In this document: positions 27,025 to 36,295 of the stretch, in pieces
How the letters are laid out: each line of letters starts with the position of its first letter
Position numbering within the stretch: position 1 is the stretch's first letter
Origin: Streptococcus penaeicida
GTDB taxonomy: Bacteria > Bacillota > Bacilli > Lactobacillales > Streptococcaceae
NCBI RefSeq assembly: GCF_002887775.1
Contig: NZ_LOCM01000023.1
Coordinates: 1-59,410, forward strand
Direction: 5' to 3'
Length of the DNA stretch: 59,410 nt
Made by a program: the position numbers and the translations under genes
Notes under the pieces: generated by a model
The model's input: the letters and a program-made list of their open reading frames with translations, nothing else
Databases searched by the model: none
What the model was told of the DNA's origin: nothing

Positions 27025-28235
27025 TTAGGCTTTGCCTTTCTTGTTGGCATAGATAACTGCAAAGCTACCAATGGCAATTAAGGCGAGGAATAGAAATAGA
27101 CTTGGATAATAAGACTTGGTGAAGTCGTAGATGAAACCAATGGCTGAGAAGGCGATGGCTGCACCAAGGTTTGAGGCGAAACCAATTAATGGGTAAGCTT
27201 TACCGTAATCATTGACACCATAGATATGGCGCGTGATTAGCGGAGTGGCTACGGCTAGAATACCGAAACTTGCACCGAGTAAGAATGCTCCTGGCATTAA
27301 GAGACTTGGTGTTTTGCCGATGATCAGCAATAGAATACCAAGGGTTAGGGCAAAGATAAGGACAAAGTTGGCTTGATAGCTCCTATTTTATCAGAAAGGA
27401 AACCAACTGCCAATTTTGAAAGGATATTGCCAAGCATGGCCATTGACAGTAAACTTGCTCCAACAGTGACATCTAAGTTGAGGGTTTCTGCAAAACCTGG
27501 GAAATGCTGAGCCATACTGGTAATAAAGCTTAAGCTAACACCGAAGATAATCATGGCAATTAAGGTACTGTTGATAGCGAAGTGACTGGTTGGTTCAAGG
27601 TCTGTTAACTCATCAACCACTTCTTCTTTTTCTTTAAAACCATAAGCTGTCAGCCCTTCTTGTCTAGGGTCTAGTTTGAAAGGAAATAGCAGAGCAGGCA
27701 GACAAAAGGCCAAGAAAATTAAAGCTTGAACCAAGAAGGCAAATTGCCAACCTTGACTTTGTATCACTTTTGCCAGGACAGGCGATATTAGTGCGCCAAT
27801 GATACCACTGAAGCTTAAGGTGATACTGGTCGCTAGACCATTTTTCTCATTAAACCAGTAGTTAATGATATAAGTCAAAGTCATGATAGAAAACATCCCC
27901 GTGCTAAAGCCACGTAGGAAGCTGAGCAAATAAAATTGCCATAATTGCGTGGCCATGCCCATCAAAGCTGTTGAGGCAAAACCTACAGCAATTGAGACCC
28001 ACATCAACAACTTGAAGGGAACCTTTTCCAAAAGTTTGATGACAAAGAGTCCCGCAATGGCTGTGACGATTGAAAAGATGGTCATATGAAAGGCAAATGA
28101 ACCACGATAAATGCCTAATGCTTCCGACACAACTCCATAAAAAACACCAGAAGTGTTAATGGAAACACCAATTGTCGCGGCTGATAAACCACATAATGTT
28201 ACTAAGACCTTCCAGGCTTTATGTCCAGATGTCAT
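27025..28235 (-). pseudogene. MFS transporter (OxlT/lactate-type), frameshifted
   Basis: The start is ATG 28235 (MTSGHKAWKVLVTLCGLS) after AGGAGG. The first frame runs through ten or so membrane segments to KLAVGFLSDKIGAIK. One base is missing at about 27371. The second frame resumes NFVLIFALTLGILLLIIGKT and ends at 27025. Adding one base gives 403 codons, the usual size. The family exchanges small carboxylates. The metallo-hydrolase gene follows directly. Confidence 0.82.
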
Positions 28236-28344
28236 ATGTTTTCCTCCTGATTGACCATCCTTTTTTGAAGGAGGATGGCTTTTTTCTTTTACTTTACCAT
28301 AATTAAAATGCCTAAACAATTTGATTTCCCTCAATTTGTAACCA

Positions 28345-28384
28345 AATTTCACAAATCCAGCATTTTCCTCAAAAGTGTGAAATT
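28345..28384 (-). promoter_or_regulatory. Inverted repeat upstream of the MFS gene
   Basis: AATTTCACA (28345-28353) and TGTGAAATT (28376-28384) are perfect inverted half-sites 31 bases apart, centre to centre. They lie about 110-150 bases upstream of the MFS start and may bind a dimeric regulator. Confidence 0.3.
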
Positions 28385-28433
28385 GAATTTCAAAAAAAAG
28401 CATTTTTGTGGATGACTTTTTGAAAAAATAGTC

Positions 28434-28462
28434 TTGCACCCAAGTTCAATTTATAGTAATAT
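28434..28462 (+). promoter_or_regulatory. Promoter of the tRNA gene
   Basis: TTGCAC (28434-28439) and TAATAT (28457-28462) are separated by 17 bases and placed ten bases before the tRNA. Confidence 0.6.
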
Positions 28463-28472
28463 AGATAGAGTA

Positions 28473-28543
28473 GCCGCTATAGTTAAATGGTATAATAAAG
28501 CAATGGTAATGCTTCGTTCCGAGTTCGATTCTCGGTGGTGGCA
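28473..28543 (+). tRNA. tRNA-Thr (anticodon GGT)
   Basis: The cloverleaf can be drawn completely. The acceptor GCCGCTA pairs with TGGTGGC (with G-U pairs). The D-arm holds AATGGTA. The anticodon stem is AAGCA/TGCTT with loop ATGGTAA, placing GGT at 34-36. The T-arm is CCGAG-TTCGATT-CTCGG. CCA is not encoded. GGT reads ACC and ACU codons. The gene stands alone between a promoter and a terminator. Confidence 0.88.
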
Positions 28544-28547
28544 AAGT

Positions 28548-28578
28548 AAAAGCAACCCTGAAAATGGGTTGCTTTTTG
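28548..28578 (+). terminator. Terminator of the tRNA gene
   Basis: AAAAGCAACCC-N7-GGGTTGCTTTT is a perfect 11-bp stem immediately after the tRNA. Confidence 0.85.
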
Positions 28579-28633
28579 TGTTTTGATAAATAGTTAAATA
28601 ACCTGTTGATAGCCCCCTTATATTTGAAAGACT

Positions 28634-29374
28634 TTATTTATTTACGGTTTGCCAAACACTATCTAGGGTATGGTACTCTTGATTAAAGGAACTTTGATTG
28701 GATTTAATAAAAGCCTTGGCTTTTTTCGCACTGATACTTCCCTCATAATGTTCAAATTCTAAATCGTTAATAGAATCTTTTTTCATTTTCGCCATAAAGT
28801 GAAAATCTTTAGGTGGATTTATGCTACTACCACCTTTTTCTTTAGCATTAGTTTTAAAGACTAGAACATAAAGACTATCTCCCTTCAAAATCATTTTAAA
28901 TGGAGCCTGGTTTTGTGTAGATATAACAATATTTCTTTGTGTTAATGCTCTAAGATAATCGATTTTTTGTGCTGAAAAGGTGTAATCATTTTTTGTCATA
29001 ACATAACCCGATTCTGTTACCTGCCAGTTAGACAACTTTTGATTTTTAGGATGTATGGTTACTAACCAAAAAAGATGATATACGCATAAGATCGCAACAA
29101 GACCCATCGCTATTTTCTTAATCAGAAGATAGTGTTTGAGACGTTTACGTTCGGTTTTGATATTTTCCATAATTCGAGGTTCCTCTCTTAATAATTGATC
29201 TAAGGAAACATGGCAGAGATCCGAAAGGTTAATTATTTTTTCAATATCAGGAAAGGTTCTTCCAGTCTCCCAACTAGAAACCGTTGCCCGAGATACTTGG
29301 ATCTTATTTGCCACCTCCTCTTGTGTGAAACCACTATTTTTCCGATAGGCTTTTAATAACTCACCAATGTTCAT
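28634..29374 (-). CDS. XRE-type regulator with a membrane segment
   Basis: This 246-residue protein has an N-terminal Cro/C1 helix-turn-helix (about 4-58: LLKAYRKNSGFTQEEVANKIQVS RATVSSWETGRTFPD, read without the space). A single membrane helix follows at about 87-105 (IAMGLVAILCVYHLFWLV) and an extracytoplasmic C-terminal domain of about 140 residues. This layout fits a membrane-bound one-component sensor. No clear target gene adjoins it. Confidence 0.8.
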   Translation of the reverse strand: MNIGELLKAYRKNSGFTQEEVANKIQVSRATVSSWETGRTFPDIEKIINLSDLCHVSLDQLLREEPRIMENIKTERKRLKHYLLIKKIAMGLVAILCVYHLFWLVTIHPKNQKLSNWQVTESGYVMTKNDYTFSAQKIDYLRALTQRNIVISTQNQAPFKMILKGDSLYVLVFKTNAKEKGGSSINPPKDFHFMAKMKKDSINDLEFEHYEGSISAKKAKAFIKSNQSSFNQEYHTLDSVWQTVNK

Positions 29375-29588
29375 TCTACTGCTCCTTACTCTTATCTTAT
29401 AGAAAATATTATTGACTTCCTAGAAATGCTTTGTAGCACCATCATTAGTAACAATTCGTCACGTCAAACAACCATTCTATTATCTCAAATCCCACTTTAT
29501 TTACAATCAAAAGGTGATACTTTTTTTGCTACAAATTGTTGCAAAAGCTTTAGTATGAGGAGCTACAGTCTGTATCATCTAAAGTTAC

Positions 29589-29625
29589 AAAAAAAGTAGC
29601 ACCTAAAATGGTGATACTTTCCAAA
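29589..29625 (-). terminator. Terminator after the AEC transporter gene
   Basis: On the minus strand AAAGTATCACC and GGTGCTACTTT pair with one mismatch and are followed by TTTTT, directly after the stop at 29634. Confidence 0.65.
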
Positions 29626-29633
29626 AAAACTTA

Positions 29634-30563
29634 TTATGCTATAAAAATGACTACTATCGTATAAACAAAAAGAGTTACCAACATAAATAAGGAAATATAG
29701 GTGGCAGCATAATGACGGTCATCATCTGTCTTGTATAGGTTTTCAATCAATAGTGGCATGGCAAATCCAGTTGGACTCATAAAGTAAATGAGTACACCGA
29801 TCATGTAGCTTTTTTCAGCCATTAATTGAGGAAAAAGAAGGAAGAACCCTGTAATGACGAATAGGTAAAAAAGAATTCTGACAACTATTAAGCTCATCAT
29901 TGAACCTAAAGTTTTAAAATTTATTGAAAAATCAAATCCTAAGACAAAGAGGATAATTCCTAAAATTGGTCCCGTAACGGTTGCTAGAGTTGCTTGATAT
30001 AAATCAGCAAAGGTTGATTGCATTATCCAACTATAGATTCCAGTTAGATTAACAACTAAACCCAAAATAATAGCAATGACAAAAGGATGACCCAAAATAT
30101 CTTTTACTAGTTGTGATTTGGATTGACCATTATTAGTTTTCTTAGCAACTAAAATGGGAACGACTAAGAAAGCAATGATGGCACCTGCTAGGTCATAAAT
30201 AACTGTATTACTTGACTTACCCACAATTGATAAATAAAGTGGCAAGGCGACAGCACCACCTTCAACTGAAGTCAGTAGAAAATGAGAAAAATGACTTTTA
30301 TCCTTACCTGTGAACATATGTAGCTTTTGTCCCAGGAAAATGGCTAAGGCAAAGGCCACAGTCACATATAAAATAATACCAATCGTTTCAAGTTGCAACT
30401 GCGCACTCGCTAAAAGACTAAAAACAAGTATTGGAAATAAAATAGAAAATACTAATGTATTGGCACCTGCTTTTTGTTCATTAGTTAACCATCCTTTTAC
30501 TTTTGTCAGGAAGCCTAGTCCTAACATAAAAAATACGGGAAATAAAGTGTTTAATGCTTGCAT
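29634..30563 (-). CDS. AEC-family (auxin efflux carrier type) transporter
   Basis: This 309-residue integral membrane protein has about ten hydrophobic segments in the typical 5+5 inverted pattern, with a charged central loop (VAKKTNNGQSKSQLVKD). Bacterial AEC proteins often move malate or other organic anions. The gene is divergent from a MerR-type regulator. It is served by a promoter with a MerR-type 19-base spacer. Confidence 0.82.
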   Translation of the reverse strand: MQALNTLFPVFFMLGLGFLTKVKGWLTNEQKAGANTLVFSILFPILVFSLLASAQLQLETIGIILYVTVAFALAIFLGQKLHMFTGKDKSHFSHFLLTSVEGGAVALPLYLSIVGKSSNTVIYDLAGAIIAFLVVPILVAKKTNNGQSKSQLVKDILGHPFVIAIILGLVVNLTGIYSWIMQSTFADLYQATLATVTGPILGIILFVLGFDFSINFKTLGSMMSLIVVRILFYLFVITGFFLLFPQLMAEKSYMIGVLIYFMSPTGFAMPLLIENLYKTDDDRHYAATYISLFMLVTLFVYTIVVIFIA

Positions 30564-30634
30564 GATATACTCCTATGTAAACTAATTTTAATGAAAGATG
30601 ATAGTTTTTCTTGCAGTTTTACTTGCCTATTAGT

Positions 30635-30665
30635 ATACTAACATTAAAGTTAACTTTAAAGTCAA
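30635..30665 (-). promoter_or_regulatory. MerR-type promoter for the AEC gene
   Basis: On the minus strand TTGACT (30660-30665) and TAGTAT (30635-30640) are 19 bases apart. The spacer is filled by the dyad TTAAAGTTAACTTTAA. An over-long spacer with a central palindrome is the signature of MerR-activated promoters, and the neighbouring divergent gene encodes such a protein. Confidence 0.7.
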
Positions 30666-30703
30666 TCTAAAACCGACAATAACTGATTAAACAGAGGTAC
30701 TAT

Positions 30704-31150
30704 ATGAAATTTACCATTGCTCAAGTCTCTAAAGCCCTTGATATTCCAACTTCTACACTTCGCTACTACGACAAGGAAGGTCTCCTTCCTTCTCTTGAAC
30801 GGAAAGCGTCCGGCTACAGACTCTTCTCCAGTCAAGAAATTGAAATGCTTGGTGTCATTGAATGCTTAAAAGCGACTGGGATGTCTATCAAGGATATCAA
30901 AAGTTACGCCAAACTAACCGAATTGGGTGACCAAAGCCTAAATGATCGTTATCAAATGTTTTTAACTCAAAAAGCTCTTTTAGAAGAAGAAATGCAAAAG
31001 CTACAAAGCGCCATGGAAATGGTGAACCATAAATGTTGGTACTATGAAACAGCGATTGAAGCCGGCACAGAAAAAATTCATTTCCCAATAGAAATGTCTT
31101 TAAAGAATAAGGAACGGTTTGAGAAATTGTTGTCTAAGAAGTCTTCTTAA
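30704..31150 (+). CDS. MerR-family regulator
   Basis: This 148-residue protein begins FTIAQVSKALDIPTSTLRYY, the MerR winged-helix signature (about 3-70). A long coiled coil follows (QKALLEEEMQKLQSAMEMV). A single Cys in NHKCWYYETAIEAG is like the redox/aldehyde-sensing AdhR-NmlR branch. It is divergent from the AEC transporter, whose promoter carries a matching dyad. Aldehyde or electrophile sensing is possible but not shown. Confidence 0.85.
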   Translation: MKFTIAQVSKALDIPTSTLRYYDKEGLLPSLERKASGYRLFSSQEIEMLGVIECLKATGMSIKDIKSYAKLTELGDQSLNDRYQMFLTQKALLEEEMQKLQSAMEMVNHKCWYYETAIEAGTEKIHFPIEMSLKNKERFEKLLSKKSS

Positions 31151-31212
31151 GATCAATGGACAACTAATTCTTTCACACTAAACCTAATGACTATCCAAGA
31201 TTTGAGGTAAAG

Positions 31213-31707
31213 ATGCATCTAGAAAAATATTCAATTGATTGTCAAACTCTGATTGATGGCTATCAGCTATCTAAAGAGCAACTGCGATTTGTCAAAAGAC
31301 CCCAAGAAAACGTGGAGACAGCTAACAATGATTCCAATCGAATGCCAGTTCTTGCTTTGGCGGATTCTGGGGAATGCCTTGGCTTTTTTGTCCTTCATGA
31401 GCATAGTGAATTTGAGGATTGCTTTAACTTAGATAATAGTATTTATGTTCGCTCTTTTTCCATTGATCAGCGTCATTTACGGCAGGGATATGCCGGCGAG
31501 ATTTTATTAAAGATGCCTGAATTTGTTGAGAAACACTTTCCTCATATTGAATACATCACCTTGCTAGTTGATCAACCTAATCCGATTGCTCGGGATATGT
31601 ATCTGAAGGCAGGATTTGAGTTAAGACAGCTGATTCAAGGTGTACGCTACCCCGCTTATACTATGGTTAAAAAATTAAATAAATTTGAAAGTTACCGACA
31701 TTGCTGA
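31213..31707 (+). CDS. GNAT N-acetyltransferase
   Basis: This 164-residue protein has the acetyl-CoA site near SIDQRHLRQGYAGEILLKMP (R/Q-x-x-G-x-A loop) and the C-terminal NPIARDMYLKAGFELRQ of GNAT enzymes. Its substrate is unknown. It follows the MerR gene by about 60 bases on the same strand and ends before a clear terminator. Confidence 0.82.
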   Translation: MHLEKYSIDCQTLIDGYQLSKEQLRFVKRPQENVETANNDSNRMPVLALADSGECLGFFVLHEHSEFEDCFNLDNSIYVRSFSIDQRHLRQGYAGEILLKMPEFVEKHFPHIEYITLLVDQPNPIARDMYLKAGFELRQLIQGVRYPAYTMVKKLNKFESYRHC

Positions 31708-31770
31708 AAATTCTTTCAGGAAACAAAAAATGAATAGGCATTAACTTGTTAATAAAGTATAAAACAGTCA

Positions 31771-31802
31771 AAAAACCAAGAAAATGTTCTCTTGGTTTTT
31801 TT
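31771..31802 (+). terminator. Terminator after the GNAT gene
   Basis: AAAAACCAAGA / TCTTGGTTTTT pairs well and ends in a T run. Confidence 0.75.
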
Positions 31803-31856
31803 GTTCCTTTAGTTTCTGTAGTGGATTAGGTGATTACAATATTTTAATAGTCTCTT

Positions 31857-32594
31857 TCATTTCGTTACCCATTTATCTAAATCATCTACCACGTCTTCAA
31901 CTGCTATCGATTGGTATTTTTCCGATGCTATCAAATTTCCTATGACAATGGCCTGCTTAGCATGATTAAGCATCATGATGTCATTATGATCATTGCCAAA
32001 AGCGTAGTAATCCTCTTGGCCAATCAAAGCTTGCAAGGCCGAATATTTATTGATGTCTTTTGCGGTGATAACCAGCTCTTTTTCTGCTTGGTGATAGAGA
32101 ACCGTTGAATCTGGCATTGATTCCAGGAGCTGAGCTTCTTCTGCTTCAACATTGAAGAGAATTATTTTGCTCACATTTTCTTCTGTTAGTGCAACTTGTT
32201 GAGCTAAATGTCCTGGATCTAATTTTCCTAAAATATGATGCTGGGGATTCGTAATTTTTGCACTATAGTCCCAGTCATAATCCACAATATAATCCAAGTT
32301 TTCGGTCTCAATCAATTGGAAACAGGTCTTAATAGTATTAGTATTAAGATATTTTGTCAGATGAATCTGTTGATTCTGCCGGTACATAGCTCCATTAGCC
32401 CCGATAAGATCACAATTTGGGAAATCTTCCAAAAGGGGCAACATATCGCGAATGGGACGAGCGGAAGCAAAGATCAAAGTGGACTTTTTCTGTAATGCTA
32501 ATAATTTTTCTTTTATCTTTGGCTCAATTGCTCGGCAATTAAACACAATAGTGCCATCTAAATCGAAAACAAAAATATTGGTTGTAGGTGTCAA
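31857..32594 (-). CDS. HAD-superfamily Cof-type phosphatase
   Basis: This 245-residue protein has motif I DLDGT (about 11-15; the first Asp is the nucleophile), motif II FASAR and motif IV YYAFGNDHNDIMML. The large type-IIB cap lies between. Cof-like HAD enzymes dephosphorylate sugar phosphates, pyridoxal phosphate or FMN. The precise substrate cannot be assigned. It starts 11 bases after the PrdX-like gene and is likely co-transcribed. Confidence 0.87.
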   Translation of the reverse strand: MTPTTNIFVFDLDGTIVFNCRAIEPKIKEKLLALQKKSTLIFASARPIRDMLPLLEDFPNCDLIGANGAMYRQNQQIHLTKYLNTNTIKTCFQLIETENLDYIVDYDWDYSAKITNPQHHILGKLDPGHLAQQVALTEENVSKIILFNVEAEEAQLLESMPDSTVLYHQAEKELVITAKDINKYSALQALIGQEDYYAFGNDHNDIMMLNHAKQAIVIGNLIASEKYQSIAVEDVVDDLDKWVTK

Positions 32595-32605
32595 TAAATC
32601 TCCTT

Positions 32606-33094
32606 TTATAGGTTAACCTTGTGTACTTCAAATCCCAAGTCTTCAATAAAGCGCAGAACATCTTCGGTTTTGACAAAGATGGTCTTTGTATTGTCGTTAG
32701 GATGGAAGGTTTGAATGGGCTGATCCAAAATTTCAGTATCAAAATAAACGTGAATGTCTTTTTCACTGTTATTAATTAGGCCAAAGGGGGAAACAACCCC
32801 AGGGCTTAAGCCCATTTTCTCCTCTAGACTCTGAGGAGAAGCCATTCTAATCCGATTGGCATGGACTAAGTCTTTGAAAGAATCCATATCCAATGGTTTG
32901 CTATCATCCATGATTACAAGATAGTAAGCTGTTTTTTTCTTATTGGTCAGAAACATGGATTTTGTTCGGACACCTTCATGACCCTCAATGTAAGCATCAG
33001 CTTCTTCTGTAGTGAAAGCTGCAGGATGTTCAACCATATCATAAGAAATGTTCTTTTTAGCTAATGCTTTGGCTAATTCTTCAAAAGCAGACAT
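32606..33094 (-). CDS. YbaK/ProX-type aminoacyl-tRNA deacylase (PrdX-like)
   Basis: This 162-residue enzyme of the prolyl-tRNA-synthetase-associated editing family would hydrolyse mischarged Ala-tRNA-Pro in trans. Features are VEHPAAFTTEEADAYI, the conserved Lys in RTKSMFLTNKKK, and GLSPGVVSPFGLINN near the active site. Length matches free-standing PrdX/ProXp-ala. It heads a two-gene unit with the HAD phosphatase. Confidence 0.85.
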   Translation of the reverse strand: MSAFEELAKALAKKNISYDMVEHPAAFTTEEADAYIEGHEGVRTKSMFLTNKKKTAYYLVIMDDSKPLDMDSFKDLVHANRIRMASPQSLEEKMGLSPGVVSPFGLINNSEKDIHVYFDTEILDQPIQTFHPNDNTKTIFVKTEDVLRFIEDLGFEVHKVNL

Positions 33095-33179
33095 AATATT
33101 AATCCTTCTTTCATTTTTAATAATATTGTATGAAAATAAAGACTCTTGGTCAAATTTTTGCTAAAAATGACAAAATCAT

Positions 33180-33230
33180 TTGACAAAAAATGTAAAGTTG
33201 CTTATACTATTTTTGTAAAGCAACCTTTAC
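33180..33230 (+). promoter_or_regulatory. Promoter and operator of the NatAB-like ABC genes
   Basis: TTGACA (33180-33185) and TATACT (33203-33208) have an ideal 17-base spacer. Directly downstream, at the expected start of transcription, is the palindrome GTAAAG-CAAC-CTTTAC (33215-33230). A second GTAAAGTTGC half-site lies in the spacer. This suggests repression by a dimeric regulator, such as a GntR/YtrA type encoded elsewhere. Confidence 0.7.
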
Positions 33231-33256
33231 TAAAATGAGAAAGATGGAGATTGACT

Positions 33257-34150
33257 ATGCTGACTGTAGAACATTTGACCAAATCCTATGGTAATACTCC
33301 CGTTTTGAAAGATTTGTCCTTTGACATTCAATCAGGAAGTATTTGTGGCTTTGTTGGGAAAAATGGGGCCGGGAAAACAACTTTTTTCCATTCCTTACTG
33401 CACTTTGTCACTTATCAAGGACACATTAGCCTCGATGGGGAAAAAATAACCAAAAAGACCTATCCTAAAATTGGCTACTTACCTGAGGAACGCAGTTTAA
33501 TGCCTAAACTGAGTGTCTTTCAACAAGTTTCTTACTTAGCTCGTTTAAAGGGAATGACTGACGCCCAAATCAAAAAAGAACTTCCACTTTGGATGGAACG
33601 GTTAGAAGTGAAAGGCAAGCCAAGTGATAAAATCAAAAGTTTATCAAAAGGCAATCAACAAAAAATTCAATTGATTATTACCCTTATCCATAAACCTGAT
33701 TTAATTATTCTCGATGAGCCCTTTTCTGGATTAGACCCTGTTAATACAGCTATTCTTAAAAATGTTATCTTTGAAGAAAAAGAACGTGGGGCAACCATCA
33801 TTTTCTCTGACCATGTCATGACCAATGTTGAAGAATTGTGTGACCAACTGATTATGATTCAAGATGGCCAAATTGCCCTTAATGGTAGCATTTCCGACAT
33901 TCGCAATAGTTTTGGCAAAACCAGACTCTATTTATCACCTGAAGTTGCTATTGATAGTTTAAAAGATATTCCTGAGATCCTAGAAATCAAAAAAACAAAT
34001 CAAGGACAATGGCGTCTCATTTTGGCCAATGAAGAAATCGGTAAAGAAATCTTTAATCGTGTCTCTGCTGGCCATTATCTATCAACTTTTGACCAACAAG
34101 CCCCATCTATTGATGATATCTTTAAACTGAAGTCAGGAGCTCTCTCATGA
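33257..34150 (+). CDS. ABC transporter ATPase (NatA-like)
   Basis: The start is ATG 33257, seven bases after GGAG; an in-frame TTG six bases upstream abuts the site. The 297-residue ATPase has Walker A VGKNGAGKTTF, signature LSKGNQQKIQ, Walker B LIILDEPFSGLDP and switch His in FSDHVM. This DUF4162-like class works with NatB-type permeases that export Na+, peptides or antibiotics. Its last codons overlap the permease start by four bases. Confidence 0.9.
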   Translation: MLTVEHLTKSYGNTPVLKDLSFDIQSGSICGFVGKNGAGKTTFFHSLLHFVTYQGHISLDGEKITKKTYPKIGYLPEERSLMPKLSVFQQVSYLARLKGMTDAQIKKELPLWMERLEVKGKPSDKIKSLSKGNQQKIQLIITLIHKPDLIILDEPFSGLDPVNTAILKNVIFEEKERGATIIFSDHVMTNVEELCDQLIMIQDGQIALNGSISDIRNSFGKTRLYLSPEVAIDSLKDIPEILEIKKTNQGQWRLILANEEIGKEIFNRVSAGHYLSTFDQQAPSIDDIFKLKSGALS

Positions 34151-35364
34151 AAGAAATACTAATCGTTTGTAAAGAAACCTTTTTAAGACAAGTTAAATCT
34201 TGGTCTTTCTTACTCATGGTCATCTCACCCTTTATCTTTATCGCCTTTTCAATGGGAGTCGGTTATATCAGTGGCAATTCAGCTTCAAAAAATGATAAAA
34301 TAGCTATTGTTGTTCCAGATAAAGCAATGGAGAAAGCCTTTCAAAACATTGAAGATAAAACCTTTTCATATAAGAGTGAAACAACTGCAGCCAAAGCTCT
34401 TAAAAATGAAAAGATTTCAGCCTATTTGATTGTTGAAGCAAAAGATGCTCAAATTCAAGGCCGCTATAAAAGTAATGACAGCTTAGGATCTAGTCAAAAA
34501 GTTATGTTAGAACAGAGTTTAGGACTGCTCCAAAATCAAATCAATATTCAACAAGCACAGATTTCATCTGATCAATTAAAAACCTTAAGTCAAGAGCCAC
34601 AACTAAAAGTTGAGACCGAGAAAAAGAACCAATACAATGCTATCAGTAAGTATATCTCTTTCTTCGGCGTCATCTTTATTATGTATTTTATTATTCTGAT
34701 TTATGCCTCTCAAACTGCACAAGAAATTGCCAGTGAAAAAGGGACTAAAATCATGGAAGTTATCTTTTCCAGTGTTTCCGCTGAAAATTATTTCTACGGT
34801 CGTATCCTAGGTATCTTTGCCGTTATTCTAACCCATGTCTCTATTTATGTGATTGGTGGTTTAGTGACCCATCATTTGGCTAATAAGATGGACAATATGA
34901 AAGCCATGATTGCTGGAAGTAAACCCTTAATTGAAAGCGTCTTTAAGCATTTAGACTGGTCCATTCTAGCCTTTGGTGTTCTTGGTATCCTCATTTATGT
35001 TATCTTAGCAGCCCTTTGCGGTTCACTGGTTGTAAGACCTGAACAAGCCCAACAAGCAGCTCAACCAGTCATGTACCTGGTTATCGCCGGTTTTGTCGGC
35101 TCCTTCCTCTTTGGACAAGAAGGCAGTGATGTGCTTCTCCTCAAAATTGGCTCCTACATTCCCTTTATTTCAACCTTCTTTATGCCCATTCGTTTAATTA
35201 ATGGCTATGCTGATCTAACTCAAAGTCTGATTTCCTTAGCTATTTTAGCTCTTAGTGCTTTCTTATTAACCAACTTTATCGGAAAATCATACTCTGGATT
35301 AATTCTCCAAACAGACGATATCGGTTTCTTTAAAGGACTCAAAAAAGGACTTGCCCATAAATAA
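34147..35364 (+). CDS. ABC transporter permease (NatB/ABC-2 type)
   Basis: This 405-residue permease has one N-terminal membrane helix (about 20-42), an extracytoplasmic domain of about 120 residues, then five or six helices from about residue 175 on. The class motif YASQTAQEIASEKGTKIMEVIFSS precedes the second helix block. The overlap ATGA with the ATPase gene shows translational coupling. The exported substrate is unknown. Confidence 0.88.
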   Translation: MKEILIVCKETFLRQVKSWSFLLMVISPFIFIAFSMGVGYISGNSASKNDKIAIVVPDKAMEKAFQNIEDKTFSYKSETTAAKALKNEKISAYLIVEAKDAQIQGRYKSNDSLGSSQKVMLEQSLGLLQNQINIQQAQISSDQLKTLSQEPQLKVETEKKNQYNAISKYISFFGVIFIMYFIILIYASQTAQEIASEKGTKIMEVIFSSVSAENYFYGRILGIFAVILTHVSIYVIGGLVTHHLANKMDNMKAMIAGSKPLIESVFKHLDWSILAFGVLGILIYVILAALCGSLVVRPEQAQQAAQPVMYLVIAGFVGSFLFGQEGSDVLLLKIGSYIPFISTFFMPIRLINGYADLTQSLISLAILALSAFLLTNFIGKSYSGLILQTDDIGFFKGLKKGLAHK

Positions 35365-35379
35365 GAAGATTATATAAAA

Positions 35380-35413
35380 AAAAGCCTAGGATTAAGCTAT
35401 CCTAGGCTTTTGA
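35380..35413 (+). terminator. Terminator of the ABC-2 unit
   Basis: AAAAGCCTAGGAT-N6-ATCCTAGGCTTTT is a perfect 13-bp stem. Confidence 0.85.
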
Positions 35414-35420
35414 TTGATCA

Positions 35421-35444
35421 AAAAGAGACCTACTGGTCTCTTTT
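35421..35444 (-). terminator. Terminator of the DedA gene
   Basis: AAAAGAGACC-N4-GGTCTCTTTT overlaps the DedA stop codon and is followed by T on the minus strand. Confidence 0.7.
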
Positions 35445-36051
35445 ATTTGCTTTTTAATTGTCGTTTAACTGCTACGAAAATAATTGGTAATGCCGAAACA
35501 AAGATGATTCCCAACATGATCAGTTCAAAGTGAGCTTGAACAAAAGGGATACTACCAAAGAAAAATCCTGCTAAAATCCCAACGATGACCCAAGCAAGTC
35601 CACCGATGATATTATAATGCAAGAATTTCTTAGCATCCATTCGTCCGATTCCAGAAATAAATGGAATAAAAGTTCTCACGATGGGAACAAATCGGCCTAG
35701 TGAGATTGCAATATTACCATATTTTACAAAAAATTGTTCCGTTTCAGCAATATGACTATCTTTAATAAATTTACCGAAAAAAGGTACTCTTCTCAGAGCT
35801 AGCCCATATCTTTTCCCTAAAGAGTAGTTAACATAATCCCCAATAATAGCTGCTATTGCTAGGATAAAAATAAAAATAATGGGATTGTAGGCACTTTTGG
35901 CAATAGAGGCACCGGTCATAAACAAAAGCGAATCCCCAGGTAGGAAGGGAAAAAAGACCAAGCCAGTTTCCACAAAAATAATGACAAAGATAATTGCAAA
36001 TGCATAAAGACCATAATTGGTCAAAATCATATTAATAAAATCAGTAAACAT
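35443..36051 (-). CDS. DedA-family membrane protein
   Basis: This 202-residue membrane protein has the DedA/SNARE-associated signature in FVETGLVFFPFLPGDSLLFM and the basic motif GRFVPIVRTFIPFISGIGRM (Arg essential in family members). Recent work on the DedA family assigns undecaprenyl-phosphate or phospholipid flipping to some members; whether this one does so is inferred. It is monocistronic and convergent with the ABC unit. Confidence 0.88.
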   Translation of the reverse strand: MFTDFINMILTNYGLYAFAIIFVIIFVETGLVFFPFLPGDSLLFMTGASIAKSAYNPIIFIFILAIAAIIGDYVNYSLGKRYGLALRRVPFFGKFIKDSHIAETEQFFVKYGNIAISLGRFVPIVRTFIPFISGIGRMDAKKFLHYNIIGGLAWVIVGILAGFFFGSIPFVQAHFELIMLGIIFVSALPIIFVAVKRQLKSK

Positions 36052-36295
36052 AATATTCCTTTAGTTTTTCTTTTTTCTAAGTAATAGCATAGCAGAAAAA
36101 AAGGGCTATTACCAGAAAAGGTTATTTCCAAATCTGTCAGTTAAGCTTTCCTTAAGCTTTGCTGGCAGAATCAGCTCCACTTGCCAAAGATTAAATGGCT
36201 AGAAATAATATGTAATCAAGAAGTTTGTATTTTCAATTTAGATGATGTCTGTAGATTAATAAAATGTGAGAAAAAATTCGTCATTTCAGATCACT

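Noticed and set aside
28236..28439. N-terminal extension of the MFS protein
   Set aside because: The extra 68 residues precede a perfect AGGAGG-ATG start and read through a leader hairpin.
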